Below the pieces are notes generated by a model. That model had not been told where the DNA came from. It was given only the letters and a program-made list of their open reading frames with translations, and did not search any database. Positions 50,413 to 60,817 of a DNA stretch of 64,000 bases are shown piece after piece (position 1 is the stretch's first letter; every line of letters starts with the position of its first letter). Source of the stretch: Rhinopithecus roxellana (taxonomy: Eukaryota; Chordata; Mammalia; Primates; Cercopithecidae); assembly GCF_007565055.1 (NCBI RefSeq), contig NC_044558.1, forward strand, positions 82,051,444-82,115,443, written 5' to 3'. A program made the position numbers and the translations under genes.

Positions 50413-50711
50413 GGCCAGGCGCGGTGGTTCACGCCTATAATCCCAGCACTTAGGGAGGCCGAGGCGGGCGGATCACGAGGTCAGGAGATCGAGACCATCC
50501 TCCCCAACGTGGTAAAACCCCATCTCTACTAAAATACAAAAAAAATAGCCGGGCGTGGTGGTGCACGCTTGTAGTCCCAGCTACTCGGGAGGCTGAGGCA
50601 GTGGAATCGCTTGAACCCAGGAAGCGGAGGTTGCAGTGAGCCGAGATCGCGCCACTGCACTCCAGCCTGGGCGGCAGAGCACGACTCTGTCTCAAAAAAA
50701 AAAAAAAAAAA
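50413..50711 (+). mobile_element. Alu, sense
   Basis: CTGGCCAGGCGCGGTGG, full length, just upstream of the CpG-rich promoter stretch. Confidence 0.9.
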
Positions 50712-50759
50712 CTTTGCCCCTCCTCTCCTTTTTGTGGAAAGCAAAACTGAAGGCGGGTC

Positions 50760-51260
50760 CCACAGAGCCCTCCAGGGCATGCGCAGTGGGCCTCGGAGGC
50801 AAACACGTGTTTCTGTGGAAAAGCCTATCCTTCCCATGCAGCCTCCAGCTTGGCCGCCGGCCCTGAGGCCGCTTCCCCACCCCTCTCCTTCTGTGGGGGT
50901 CGCAGGGAGTAAGGGGCCATCCTTCCAGCCCAGCTCTCGTGCCCACTCCCCGCAACGCAACCCAGAATGTCGTCCCCTTTGCCAGGTTCCAACATGGCGC
51001 CCCACACAAGCGCGGGCACAGCGTCTGGGCTACACTCCCTCTTCCTTCTCTCCAGCTTGGGGCCCGCTCCCTCCGAGCCGCTTCCACTCACCTCAGCAAA
51101 GCTCGGGCTCCCTTCCCGCGGAGACAGACGAGCGGCTGCAGGTGACGCCAGATTCCCCGCGCCGGCCTGGGCCCGACCTTTACATTGGTAACAGCAGATT
51201 CGCCGCCGACGCCCATTTCCTGTTTGTTTTGCCTTTAGAGTTTTACTCGCGTGCGTCGAG
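50760..51260 (-). promoter_or_regulatory. SNRNP35: CpG-rich promoter of SNRNP35
   Basis: The only CpG-dense, repeat-free stretch in the window. Sites visible: NRF1-like GCATGCGCAG (50777-50786), E-box CACGTG (50804-50809), YY1-like AACATGGCGC (50991-51000), TGACG half-CRE (51143-51147), CCAAT on the minus strand (51188-51184) and an ETS core on the minus strand (51220-51217). No TATA box. Fits a housekeeping promoter. Confidence 0.7.
51092..51215 (-). other. SNRNP35: SNRNP35 non-coding first exon (5' UTR)
   Basis: On the minus strand a GC-rich stretch ends at 51092 with a perfect donor GAG|GTGAGT, correctly oriented toward the SNRNP35 coding exon. No in-frame coding start is needed because the ATG is in the next exon. 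The 5' end near 51215 is a guess, placed just below an ETS-like TTCC (51217-51220); several start sites are likely in a TATA-less promoter. Confidence 0.65.
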
Positions 51261-51383
51261 GGTGTTATCTCCGAAGACAATAAGCTTTATTTAAAATAAA
51301 AAAAAATTTAAGAGAAAAATTGTTAATTCAACAACTAAGTTGAAAGAAAGACTATCGAATATGCAGTTACCTGGGGCATTTTA

Positions 51384-51706
51384 CTTTATTATTTATTTAT
51401 TTTTATTTATTATTTTTTCTTGAGACGGAGACCCCCTTCTGTCGCCCAGGCTGGAGTGCAGTGGTGCGAACTCGGCTCCCTGCAACTTCCGCCTCCCGGG
51501 TTCAAGCGATTTTCCTGCCTCAGCCTCCCGAGTAGCTGGGATTACAGGCGCCCGCCACCATTCCCGGCTATTTTTTGTATTTTTAGTAGAGACGGGGGTT
51601 TCGCCATGTTGGCCAAACTGGTCTCGAACTCCTGACCTCAAGTGATCCACCTGCCTCAGCCTCCCAAAGTGCTGGAATTACAAGTGTGAGTCATCGCGCC
51701 CGGCCC
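51384..51706 (-). mobile_element. Alu, antisense
   Basis: (TTTA)n tail, GAGACGGAGACCCCCTTC, ends CGCGCCCGGCCC. Confidence 0.9.
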
Positions 51707-51729
51707 CTATTTCTTTAAAAAAAAAAAAA

Positions 51730-51990
51730 GCCAGGCGCGGTGGCTCACGCCTATAATTCCAGCACTTTGGGAGGCCAAGACGGGCAGATCATGAGGTCAG
51801 GAGACCGAGACCATCCTGGCTAAAACGGTGAAACCCCGGCGTGGTGGCTGGCGCCTGTAGTCCCAGTTACTTGGGAGGCTGAGGCAGGAGAATGGCGTGA
51901 ATCCGGGAGGCGGAGCTTGCAGTGAGCCCAGATCATGCCACTGCACTGCGCCCTGGGTGGCGGAGCGAGACTCCATCTCAAAAAAAAAAA
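51730..51990 (+). mobile_element. Alu, sense, internally deleted
   Basis: GCCAGGCGCGGTGG start; about 30 nt of linker missing at AAACCCC|GGCGTGG. Head-to-head with the previous Alu. Confidence 0.87.
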
Positions 51991-52059
51991 GCAACATCTA
52001 TACCTTAAAATTTCATGTTTGAAAATGTATGCTAGCCATTGTTGGTGGAGGCCATCTGC

Positions 52060-52148
52060 AGTTTCAGCCACTAGGGAGGCTGAGCCATGAGGCTTGAGTC
52101 CAGGAGTTCAAGTTCAGCCTGTCAGCCTGGGCAGCAGAGCAAGACCCC
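52060..52148 (+). mobile_element. Alu right-arm fragment, sense
   Basis: CAGCCACTAGGGAGGCTGAG to AGCAAGACCCCTA; old, broken by the next Alu. Confidence 0.65.
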
Positions 52149-52150
52149 TA

Positions 52151-52466
52151 TGTTTGTTTTTTTTTTGTTTGTTTGTGTTTTGTTTTGTTTTGTTTTAGTT
52201 TCACTCTTGTTGCCCAGACTGGAGTGCAATGGTGTGATCTTGGCTGACTGCAACCTCCACCTCCCAGGTTCAAGCGATTCTCCTGACTCAGCCTCACGAG
52301 TCGCTGGGATGACAGGCATGCGCCACCATGCCCGGCTAATTTTGTATTTTTAGTAGAGACGGGGTTTTTCCATGTTGGTCAGGCTGGTCTTGAACTTCCG
52401 ACCTCAGGTGATCCACCTGCCTCGGCCTCCCAAAGTGCTGGGATTACCGGTGTGAGCCACCACGCC
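52151..52466 (-). mobile_element. Alu, antisense
   Basis: (TTTTG)n tail, GTTTCACTCTTGTTGCCC, ends CACGCCCTGCC. Confidence 0.9.
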
Positions 52467-52488
52467 CTGCCAACTCCTATGCTTTTAA

Positions 52489-52522
52489 ACACACAGACAC
52501 ACACACACACACACACACACGA
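52489..52522 (+). repeat. (AC)n microsatellite
   Basis: About fourteen AC units with one G interruption. Confidence 0.9.
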
Positions 52523-52524
52523 GT

Positions 52525-52865
52525 TGTATGTACAGTACATGCAATGAAATACTATTTCTCCTTAAAAAGGAATGAAATTCTAATTGCTACAACATCATGG
52601 ATGAACCTAGTTCATGGATGAGCCATGCTAAGTGAAAGAAACTTAAGGGCGAATACTGTATGGTTCCATTTATATGAGGGACCTAGGATAGTCAAATTCA
52701 TGGTTGGAAAGTACAATGGTGGTTATCGGGGCTGCTGTGGGTGTTAGAATGGTGAGTTATTGTTTAACAGATACAGAGGTTCAATTTGAGATGCAGAAGA
52801 AGTTCTGGAAATAGATAGTACAGATGGTTTCATAACAATGTGAATCTACCTAATGTTATTTAATA
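52525..52865 (+). mobile_element. L1M 3' end
   Basis: CAACATCATGGATGAACC, CCATGCTAAGTGAAAGAAAC, CTGTATGGTTCCATTTATATG are L1M 3' phrases in order. Confidence 0.82.
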
Positions 52866-52873
52866 GTTAAACC

Positions 52874-53160
52874 GGCCGGGCGAGGTGGCTAAGTCCTGTA
52901 ATTGGGAGACCAAGTTGGGAGGATCACGAGGTCAGGAGATCAAGACCAGCCTGGCCAACATAGTGAAACCCCATCTCTACTAAAAATACAAAAATTAGCT
53001 GGGTGTGGTGGCAGGCGCCTGTAGTCCCAGCTACTTGGGAGGCTGAAGCAGGAGAATAGCTTGAACCTGCGAGTCAGAGGTTGCAGTGAGCCAAGACTGT
53101 GTCACTGCACTCCAGCCTAGGTGACACAGCAAAAATCTATCTCAAAAAAAAAAAAAAAAA
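52874..53160 (+). mobile_element. Alu, sense, small deletion in left arm
   Basis: GGCCGGGCGAGGTGGC; CCCAGCACTTT is missing after CCTGTAAT. Confidence 0.87.
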
Positions 53161-53455
53161 GTGCCAGGCACAGTGTCTTACGCCTATAATCTCAGCACTT
53201 TGGGAGGCCAAGGAAGGCAGAGGCCTGAGGCCAGGAGTTCAAGACCAGCCATGCCAACATGGTGAAGCCCCGTCTCTACTAAAAATACAAAAATTAGCCA
53301 GGGGTTGTGGCGCACACCCTTAATCCTAGCTACTCGGGAGGCTGAGGCACAAGAATCCCTTGAACCTGGGAGGCAGAGGTTGCAGTCAGCCAAGATCAGG
53401 CCACCGCACTCCAGCCTGGGCAACAGAGTGAGAATATGACTCAAAAAAAAAAAAA
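53161..53455 (+). mobile_element. Alu, sense
   Basis: GTGCCAGGCACAGTGTC start, poly(A) to 53455. Confidence 0.87.
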
Positions 53456-53467
53456 ATAGTGAAAACG

Positions 53468-53625
53468 AAGCCGAGTGCCATGGCTCACGCCTGTAATCCT
53501 AACACTTTGGGAGGCTCAGGTGGGTGGATCACTTGAGCCCGGGAGTTCGAGGCTGCAATGAGCTAAAAGCATACCACTTTACTCCAGCCCGACAGAGGGA
53601 GACCCGGTATTGGAGAAAAAAAAAA
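53468..53625 (+). mobile_element. Alu fragment, sense, internally deleted
   Basis: Left-arm start (AGCCGAGTGCCATGG) joins right-arm text (GGAGTTCGAGGCTGCAATGAG). Confidence 0.8.
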
Positions 53626-53628
53626 AAG

Positions 53629-53915
53629 GCTGGGCGTGGTGGCCCAAGCCTGTAATCCCAGCACTTTAGGAGGCCGAGGTGGCCAAAGTCAGGAGTTCAA
53701 GACTAGCCTCACCAACTTGGTGAAACCCTGTCTCTACTAAAAATACAAAAATTAGCCAGGTGTGGTGGTGTGTGCCTGTAATCCCAGCTCCTCAGGAGGC
53801 TGAGGCAGGAGAATCACTTGAACCCAGGAGGCGTTGCAGTGAGCCGAGATCGCACCACTGCCCTCCAGCCTGGGCGACAGAGCAAACTCCGTCTCAAAAA
53901 ATAAATAAATAAATG
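53629..53915 (+). mobile_element. Alu, sense
   Basis: GGCTGGGCGTGGTGG start, (AAAT)n tail. Confidence 0.88.
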
Positions 53916-54097
53916 AAAATGAAGTCAAAAAGGTAAATTTCATGTTACATATACATTAAAATGTCTGTGTACCCTGGTAGCAATGAGCATAACCTAGCTC
54001 CAAGATCTTGGTTTCTGGTATCATTCTCCAATGAAAGTAACCAGTGCTCCTTGGAGAAATAGCTGACTCTAGAACTGGGATAAAAAATACACAAGAA

Positions 54098-54392
54098 GGC
54101 CAGGTGCAGTGGCTCACGCCTATAATCCCAGCACTTTGGGAGGCTGAGGCGGGTGGATCACTGGAGCTCAGGAGTTCAAGACCAGCCTGGGCAACATGAT
54201 GAAACCCCGTCTCTACAAAAAGTACAAAATTAGCCAGGCCTGTTGGTGCACGCCTGTACTCCCAGCATCTCAGGAGGCTAAGGTGGGAGGATCGCTTGAG
54301 CCGAGGAGCTTGAGGCTGCAGTGAGCAAAGAGAGTACCATTGCACTCCACCTGGAGTGAGACCCTGTCTCAAAAAAATAAAAAATAAAAAAT
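54098..54392 (+). mobile_element. Alu, sense
   Basis: AGGCCAGGTGCAGTGG, AluJ/S-like, tail AAATAAAAAATAAAAA. Confidence 0.87.
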
Positions 54393-54697
54393 TCGCCCAA
54401 TCATGGTAGCTCACACCTGTAATCCCAGCACTTTGGGAGGCCGACGTGGGTGGATCACGAGGTCAGGAGATTGAGACCATCCTGGCTAACATGGTGGAAC
54501 CCCATCTCTACTAAAAATACAAAAAATTAGCCGGGCATGGTGGCGGGCGCCTGTAGTCCCAGCTACTTGGGAGGCTGAGGCAGGAGAATGGCGTGAACCT
54601 GGGAGGCGCAGCTTGCAGTGAGCTGAGATTGTGCCACTGCACTCCAGCCTGGGAGACAGAGCGAGACTCCGTCTCAAAAAAAAACAAAAAAACAAAA
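54393..54697 (+). mobile_element. Alu, sense (AluY-like)
   Basis: CGCCCAATCATGGTAGCTC head, CACGAGGTCAGGAGATTGAG, (CAAAAAA)n tail. Confidence 0.87.
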
Positions 54698-54872
54698 CTT
54701 AACTGGGCATGGTGGCAGTCACCTGTAATCCCAGCTACTCACGAGGCTGAGGCAGGAGAATCACTTGAACCTGGGAGGTAGAGGTTGCAGTGAGCAGAGT
54801 TTGCTCCACTGCACTCCAGCCTGGGCAACAGAGTGAGACTGTTTCTCAAAATATAATAATAATAAAATAAAT
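54698..54872 (+). mobile_element. Alu right-arm fragment, sense
   Basis: ACTGGGCATGGTGGCAGTC to (AAT)n tail. Confidence 0.8.
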
Positions 54873-54875
54873 ATC

Positions 54876-55178
54876 AGACCAGGCACAGTGGCTCACACCT
54901 GTAATCCCTGCACTTTGGGAGGCCAAGGCGTGTGGATCACGTGAGGTCAGGAGTTCAAGACCAGCCTGGCCAACATGATGAAACCCTGTCTCTAATAAAA
55001 ATACAAAAACTTAGCTGGGCGTGGTGGAGGCGCCTGTAATCCCAGCTACTCAGGAGGCTGAAGCAGGAGAATCGCTTGAACCCAGAAGGTGGAGGTTGCA
55101 GTGAGCTAAGATCACGCCATTGCACTCCAGCCTGGGTAACAAGCGTGAAACTCCGTCTCTAAATAAATAAATAAATGT
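54876..55178 (+). mobile_element. Alu, sense, with (AAAT)n tail
   Basis: AGACCAGGCACAGTGG start, TAAATAAATAAATAAATG end. Confidence 0.88.
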
Positions 55179-55299
55179 CCACCAGTCCCTACTGATATAA
55201 ATAAGTGATTGAATAAATAAAGTGGGGAGAAGAGGCAAATCTCCCACACAGAACTGCAAATAACTTATGGATATAACTCCACTCCCCAGAAAGTAGAGC

Positions 55300-55482
55300 A
55301 TGCCTAGGCAACATAGTAAGAACCCATTTCTACAAAAAAAAAAAAAAAAATTAGACCAGGCACGGTGGCTCACGCCAAAGCAGGAGGATCACTTGAGTGC
55401 GGGCATTCGAGACCAGCCTGGGAAACTTAGCAAGATCCCGTGTCTACAAAAAAACTTAAAATTTTAAATAAATAAATACAAG
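55300..55482 (+). mobile_element. Alu fragments, sense
   Basis: A left-arm scrap (GCCTAGGCAACATAGTAAG, poly(A)) precedes a half Alu from 55349 with about 35 nt deleted after GGCTCACGCC. Confidence 0.7.
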
Positions 55483-55547
55483 CTTAGTTTCTCAGTTGTA
55501 CCAGCCTCATTTCCAGCACTTAATAGCCTCATGTGGCTAGTGGCTAC

Positions 55548-55808
55548 TATATATATATTTTGGAGACAGTCTCACTCACCCAGGCTGGAGTACAGTGACA
55601 CGATCTTGGCTCACTACAACCTCTGCCTCCCATGTTCAAGCAATTCTCCTGCCTCAGCCTCTCACACTCAGCTAATTTTTGTATTTTTAGCAGAGACTGG
55701 GTTTCACCATGTTGGCCACACTGGTCTCAAACTCCTGACCTCAGGTGATCCACCCACCTCAGCCTCCCAAAGTGCTGGTATTACAGGCATGAGCCACCGT
55801 GCCCAGCT
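55548..55808 (-). mobile_element. Alu, antisense
   Basis: TATATATATATTTTGGAGACAG head, ends CCGTGCCCAGC; part of the right arm deleted. Confidence 0.85.
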
Positions 55809-55811
55809 ATC

Positions 55812-56083
55812 CTTTTTTTTGAGACAAGCTCTTTCTCTGTTATCCAGGCTGGAGTTCAGTGGCACAATCATGGCTCACTGCAGCCTCAACCTCCCAGACT
55901 CAAGTGACCCTCTTGCCTCAGTCTCCCAAGTAGCTGGGACTATAGGCTCATGCCACCACACCCAGTTAATTTTTTTTAGTAGAGGGAAGGTCTCACTATG
56001 TTGCCCAGCTGGTCCTCCAACTTCTGAGCTTAAGCCATTGTCCTACCTAGGTTCCCAAAGTGCTGGATTACAGGCATAAACCG
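55812..56083 (-). mobile_element. Alu, antisense (AluJ-like)
   Basis: TTTTTTTTGAGACAAGCTC to GCATAAACCGCC. Confidence 0.85.
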
Positions 56084-56597
56084 CCTTTTTTTTTTTGAGA
56101 CACGGTCTTGCTCAGTCACCCAAGCTGGAGTACAGCAGCATAGTGGCCAGATCTTAGCTCACTGTGACCTCTCACTCAACTATAGGCATGTGCCACCATA
56201 CCTAGCTAATATTTGTCTTTTTTTTTTTTTTGAGACGGAGTCTCCTTCTGTCACCCAGGCTGGAGTACAGTGGCGCAATCTGGGCTCACTACAAGCTCCG
56301 CCTCCTGGGTTCATGCCATTCTCCTGCCTCAGCCTTCCGAGTAGCTGGGACTACAGACGCCCGCCACCACACCCAGCTAATTTTTCGCATTTTTAGTAGA
56401 GACGGGGTTTCACCATGTTAGCCAGGATGGTCTCGATCTCCTGACCTCGTGATCCGCCTGCCTCGGCCTCCCAAAGTCCTGGGATTACAGGCGTGAGCCA
56501 CTGCGCCCGGCCTAATATTTGTCATTTTTGTAGAGATTGCATCTCACTATGTTGCCGAAGCTGGTCTTGAACTCCTGGCCTCAAGCAATTCTCTCGT
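56084..56597 (-). mobile_element. Old Alu, antisense, split by a nested Alu
   Basis: Parts 56084-56217 and 56512-56597. Confidence 0.83.
56218..56511 (-). mobile_element. AluY-like, antisense, nested
   Basis: Exact 12-bp duplication CTAATATTTGTC at 56206-56217 and 56512-56523. Confidence 0.93.
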
Positions 56598-56639
56598 CAC
56601 AACATTGCCAAATGATGTATTGTAATAATCACAGGCCTG

Positions 56640-57265
56640 AACCACTGCAGGCCCTTGTAGTGGACAGTGCAGGTACAGAACATTTCATCATTGTAGTAAG
56701 TCCTGTCAGATGGCATGGTGTAGGACGGTGCTGTTCCATAGAAATCAAGTGTGAGCTTGGTCAGGCGTGGTGGCTCACGCCTGTAATCCCAGCACTTTGG
56801 GAGGCTAAGGCGGGCGGACCACATGAGGTCCGGAGTTTGAGACCAGCCTAGCCAACATGGAGAAACCCCGTCCCTACTAAAAATACAAAATTAGCCGGGC
56901 GTGGTGGCAAATGCCTGTAATCCCAGCTACTCAGGAGGCCGAGGCAGGAGAATCACTTGAACCCAGGAGGCAGATGTTGTGGTGAGTGGAGACTGTAACA
57001 TTGCACTCCAGCCTAGGCAACAAGAGCGAAACTCCGTCTCAAAAAAAAAAAAAGAAAAGAAAAAGAAAAGAAATCAAGTGTGAGCCACATTTGGCATTGT
57101 ATTTTCTAGTAGCCACATTGAAAAGGTAAAAAGAAACAAAGAAGCTAATTTCAACAAGTATTTTATTTATCCCAAAATATCCAAAGCATTGTTTCAACAC
57201 GGCAGTCAGTAGAGCCATTATTAGTGAGATCTTTTTTTTTCTCTTTCTGGTGCTGTCTTAGAAAT
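56640..57265 (+). mobile_element. Old MER-type repeat, interrupted by an Alu
   Basis: GTGCTGTTCCATAGAAATC...TGTGAGCCACATTTGGC...TTTTCTAGTAGCCACATTG...TTTTATTTATCCCAAAATATCC is a familiar mammalian repeat; exact family not assigned. Confidence 0.6.
56757..57069 (+). mobile_element. Alu, sense
   Basis: 16-bp duplication GAAATCAAGTGTGAGC at 56741-56756 and 57070-57085. Confidence 0.92.
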
Positions 57266-57275
57266 CCAGTACACG

Positions 57276-57375
57276 CACTTTGGGAGGCTGAGGTGGGATG
57301 ATCACTTGAGTCCAGGAGTTCAAGACCAGCCTGGGCAACATGGTGAAACTCCCATTTCTATAAAAAATACAAAAA
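57276..57375 (+). mobile_element. Alu left-arm fragment, sense
   Basis: GCACTTTGGGAGGCTGAGG to TACAAAAA; 5'-truncated and cut by the next Alu. Confidence 0.8.
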
Positions 57376-57673
57376 GGCCGGGCGCGGTGGCTCAAGCCTG
57401 TAATCCCAGCACTTTGGGAGGCCGAGACGGGCGGATCACGAGGTCAGGAGATCGAGACCATCCTGGCTAACACGGTGAAACCCCGTCTCTACTAAAAATA
57501 CAAAAAAACTAGCCGGGCGAGGCGGCGGGCGCCTGTAGTCCCAGCTACTCCGGAGGCTGAGGCAGGAGAATGGCATAAACCCGGGAGGCGGAGCTTGCAG
57601 TGAGCTGAGATCCGGCCACTGCACTCCAGCCCGGGCGAGAGAGCAAGACTCCATCTCAAAAAAAAAAAAAAAA
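57376..57673 (+). mobile_element. Young Alu (AluYR type), sense
   Basis: GGCTCAAGCCTG, GAGACGGGCGG, AACTAGCCGGGCGAGG, GATCCGGCCACTGC; near-consensus. Confidence 0.93.
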
Positions 57674-57684
57674 TACAAAAAAAT

Positions 57685-57982
57685 GGCCCGGCGCGGTGGC
57701 TCACGCCTGTAATCCCAGCACTTTGAGAGGCCAAGGTGGGCGGATCACGAGGTCAGGAGATCGAGACCATCCTGGCTAACACCGTGAAACCCCGTCTCTA
57801 CTAAAAATACAAAAAATTAGCCGGGCGTGGTGGCGGGTGCCTGTAGTCCCAGCTACTTGGGAGGCTGAGGCAGGAGAATGATGTGAACTCATGAGACGGA
57901 GCTTGCAGTGAGCTGAGATCCGGCCACTGCACTCCAGCCTGGGCGGCAGAGCGAGACTCCGTCTCAAAAAAAAAAAAAAAAA
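57685..57982 (+). mobile_element. Young AluY, sense
   Basis: GGCCCGGCGCGGTGG start, GATCCGGCCACTGC, pure A tail. Confidence 0.91.
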
Positions 57983-57985
57983 CAC

Positions 57986-58110
57986 TTGGGTTACTTCCAC
58001 CCCTTGGCTATTGTGAGTAGTGCTGTTATGAACATGGGTGCCCAAATATCTCTTTAAGATCCTGTTTTCAATTCTTCTGGGTACACACCCAGAAGGGGAA
58101 TTTCTGGATC
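57986..58110 (-). mobile_element. L1 ORF2-derived fragment, antisense
   Basis: TTGGCTATTGTGAGTAGTGC, ATGAACATGGGTGCCCAAAT, GGAATTTCTGGATCACATGG. Confidence 0.8.
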
Positions 58111-58124
58111 ACATGGAATTCTAC

Positions 58125-58434
58125 ATTTATTTATTTGTTTGTTTGTTTATTTAGAGATGGAGTCTTGCTCTGTCATCTAAGCTGGAGTGCAGTGGTGCCA
58201 TCTCAGCTCACTGCAACCTCTGCCTGCTGGGTTCAAGCAATTCTCCTCCCTCAGTCTCCCAAGTAGCTGGTGTGGGCACACACCACCACACCCGGCTAAT
58301 TTTTGTATTTTTAGGAGAGATGGGGTTTCACCATTTTGGCCAGGCTGTTGTCGAACTCCCGACCTCAGGTGACCCACCTGCCTCAGCCTCCCACAGTGCT
58401 GGGATTACAGACGTGAGCCACCACGCCCGGCCCC
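58125..58434 (-). mobile_element. Alu, antisense
   Basis: (TTTG)n/(TTTA)n tail, GAGATGGAGTCTTGC, ends CACGCCCGGCCC. Confidence 0.9.
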
Positions 58435-59090
58435 TGTTAGTCTCTTGAAAGGCAATCAGATAGGTGCATCTCCAGGACTGCTAAGTCTATATAGCTAAAC
58501 ATTTATTATAAAACATTTTACAAACCAAGCAGGAGATCTGGAGGGCACTAGGGAAGGCAGATATTTCTACAGAAGTTTCACACTAATAGAATCTCAAAGG
58601 AACATTTAGCGTTCAGTGCCTGGCCCTGGGCCAAGCTAATTTCATTCCCTTAACTGCTCTGTAAGGAGGGGATTGTTGCATTCCAGTGGTACAGCAAGGG
58701 CCGACTTGGAGGGGAGAGCCGAGAACTTCAGTTATAATGCCCTCCCACCCACCACGCTGAATAAACAAATCACAATTGTTTTTTTTTTTTTTTTTTACTG
58801 TTGCCTTATGCAAACACAGACTCAAAACAGTGCCCTGGGCACCACCCTTCCTGCAGCTAGATTCCTTCCCCTAAACTGCTCCAGATAAAATCATTGACTG
58901 AGCATCCCAGGCATTTAAACTAGGCTGGGAAATCTCCAAAATCCTTGTTGTTTCCACGTATGATTTAAGAATAACAAGACCTGAAAATAACAGAGCGAAC
59001 AGGAAGGAAGCCATCCTGAGTGTACCACTTGGGAAATAAATAAATGGCACTACTATATGCAAAAGACCTTAAGACTGATTCTGCTTGGTG
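58435..59090 (+). other. Unique intergenic sequence
   Basis: One 18-T run at 58780-58796; otherwise no feature recognised. Confidence 0.45.
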
Positions 59091-59398
59091 CCGGGCGCGG
59101 TGGCTCACATCTGTAATCCCAGCACTTTGGGAGGCCGAGGCGGGCAGATCACCTGAGGTCGGGAGTTCGAGACCAGCCTGATCAACATGGAGAAACCCCA
59201 TCTCTACTAAAAGTACAAAATTAGCCGGGCTTGGTGACGCATGCCTGTAATCCCACCTACTCAGGAGGCTGAGGCAGGAGAATCGCTTGAACCTGGCAGG
59301 CTGAAGTTGGAGTGAGCAGCAATCGTACCATTGCACTCCAGCCTGGGCGACAGAGCAAGACTCCGTCTCAAAAAGAAATAAATAAAAATAAAAAATCA
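59091..59398 (+). mobile_element. Alu, sense
   Basis: GTGCCGGGCGCGGTGG start, (AAATA)n tail. Confidence 0.9.
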
Positions 59399-59404
59399 AG
59401 AAAG

Positions 59405-59455
59405 GACAGTGTCCGGCACATAGTAAGTTGTCAATAAATGTTAGCTATTATTATT
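59405..59455 (+). mobile_element. MIR tail
   Basis: CAGTGTCCGGCACATAGTAAG and CAATAAATGTTAGCTATTA. Confidence 0.7.
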
Positions 59456-59849
59456 GCAAACTACATCTATTGCCAAAATAAAGCTCTTTAAAAATTCCAA
59501 ATGATACATCATTACATAAAGTTTTAAAAAGAATTTCCAGAACACACTTCCCCTGAGATTTAAGACAGGTATGCCGCAGTATGTGACGGAACTCCCCTCG
59601 TCCCTTCCCTGCCCCACCTTTGAGCGGAAAACCAAAGAGGGACTAAAAAGGCAACAAGACAGAAGTTCATGCCGTATTTTTGGTTAAACAAAGGAAAAAG
59701 TGAAATGGAAAAAAAAAAAAAGCAGATGGGTGGGTCATGCAATACAAATGGAACAGTAAATGTTTTCGGGGCAAATGTCCACAAATAGGACGTTTCCAAT
59801 GGCAAGTAGCTGGTGGTTGTGTTTGGTACACCAAGCAGAATAAGTCTTT
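59456..59849 (+). other. Unique intergenic sequence
   Basis: No feature recognised. Confidence 0.4.
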
Positions 59850-59855
59850 TCTTTT

Positions 59856-59886
<31 letters not shown>

Positions 59887-60304
59887 GAGACAGAGTTTTG
59901 CTGTTGTTGCCAGGCTGCAGTGCAGTGGTACGATCTCGGCTCACTGCAACCTCCGCCTCCTGGGTTCAAGCGATTCTCCTGCCTCAGCCTCCTGAGTAGC
60001 TGGGACTTCAGGCACCTGCCACCATGACCAGCCAATTTTTTTGTATTTTTAGTAGAGACGGGGTTCACCGTGTTAGCCAAGATGGTCTTGATCTCCTGGC
60101 CTCGTGATCTGCCCACCTCAACCTCCCGAAGTGCTGGGATTATGGATGTGAGCCACCGTACCTGACCAAATTTTTGTATTTTTAGTAGAGATGGGGTTTT
60201 GCCATGTTGGCCAGGCTGGTCTGGAACTTTTGACCTCAAGTGATCCATCTGCCTCAGCCTCCCAAAGTGCTGGGATTACAGATGTGAGCCACAACGCCCA
60301 GCCC
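59850..60304 (-). mobile_element. Alu, antisense, followed by an extra left monomer
   Basis: Complete Alu to 60169, then a second linker plus left arm (60170-60304) without a right arm. Confidence 0.8.
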
Positions 60305-60307
60305 CTT

Positions 60308-60346
60308 CTTTTTTTATATATATAAAATATATATATTTATTAAAAT
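60308..60346 (+). repeat. (TA)n-rich microsatellite
   Basis: TATATATATAAAATATATATATTT. Confidence 0.85.
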
Positions 60347-60470
60347 AGAAACAGGGACTCACTATGTTGCCCAGGCTGGTCTTGAACTCCTGGGTTCAAG
60401 CAGTCCTCCTGCCTTGGCCTCTGAAAGTTCTGGGATTATAAGATGTGAGCCACTGCACCTGCACCTGGCC
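60347..60470 (-). mobile_element. Alu left-arm fragment, antisense
   Basis: AGAAACAGGGACTCACTATG to GCACCTGGCC; AluJ-like. Confidence 0.78.
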
Positions 60471-60496
60471 CAGACACTGTTCTAAATGCTTACTTC

Positions 60497-60777
60497 GGCC
60501 GGGCGCGGTGGCTCAAGCCTGTAATCCCAGCACTTTGGGAGGCCGAGACGGGCGGATCACGAGGTCAGGAGATCGAGACCATCCTGGCTAACACGGTGAA
60601 ACCTCGTCTCTACTAAAAAATACAAAAAACTAGCCGGGCGAGGTGGCGGGCGCCTGTAGCCCCAGCTACTCGGGAGGCTGAGGCAGGAGAATGGCTTAAA
60701 CCTGGGAGGCGGAGCTTGCAGTGAGCTGAGATCCGGCCACTGCACTCCAGCCTGGGCAACAGAGCAAGACTCTGTCT
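60497..60777 (+). mobile_element. Young Alu (AluYR type), sense
   Basis: 13-bp duplication AAATGCTTACTTC at 60484-60496 and 60816-60828; tail converted to (AAAT)n. Confidence 0.94.
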
Positions 60778-60778
60778 C

Positions 60779-60817
<39 letters not shown>

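Larger units (their letters stand above)
43432..51091 (-). other. SNRNP35: SNRNP35 intron 1 (5' UTR intron)
   Basis: Donor GCTGAG|GTGAGTG (51092/51091) and acceptor TATTCTTAG (43432) on the minus strand define a single 7.66-kb GT-AG intron between the non-coding first exon and the coding exon. Filled mostly by Alus. Assignment assumes this first exon is used; alternative 5' exons cannot be excluded. Confidence 0.75.

Noticed and set aside
50611..51294. 227-codon plus-strand open frame across an Alu and the CpG-rich stretch
   Set aside because: Its first third is Alu translation and the rest is GC-rich promoter/5' UTR DNA of SNRNP35 on the other strand; no recognisable protein.
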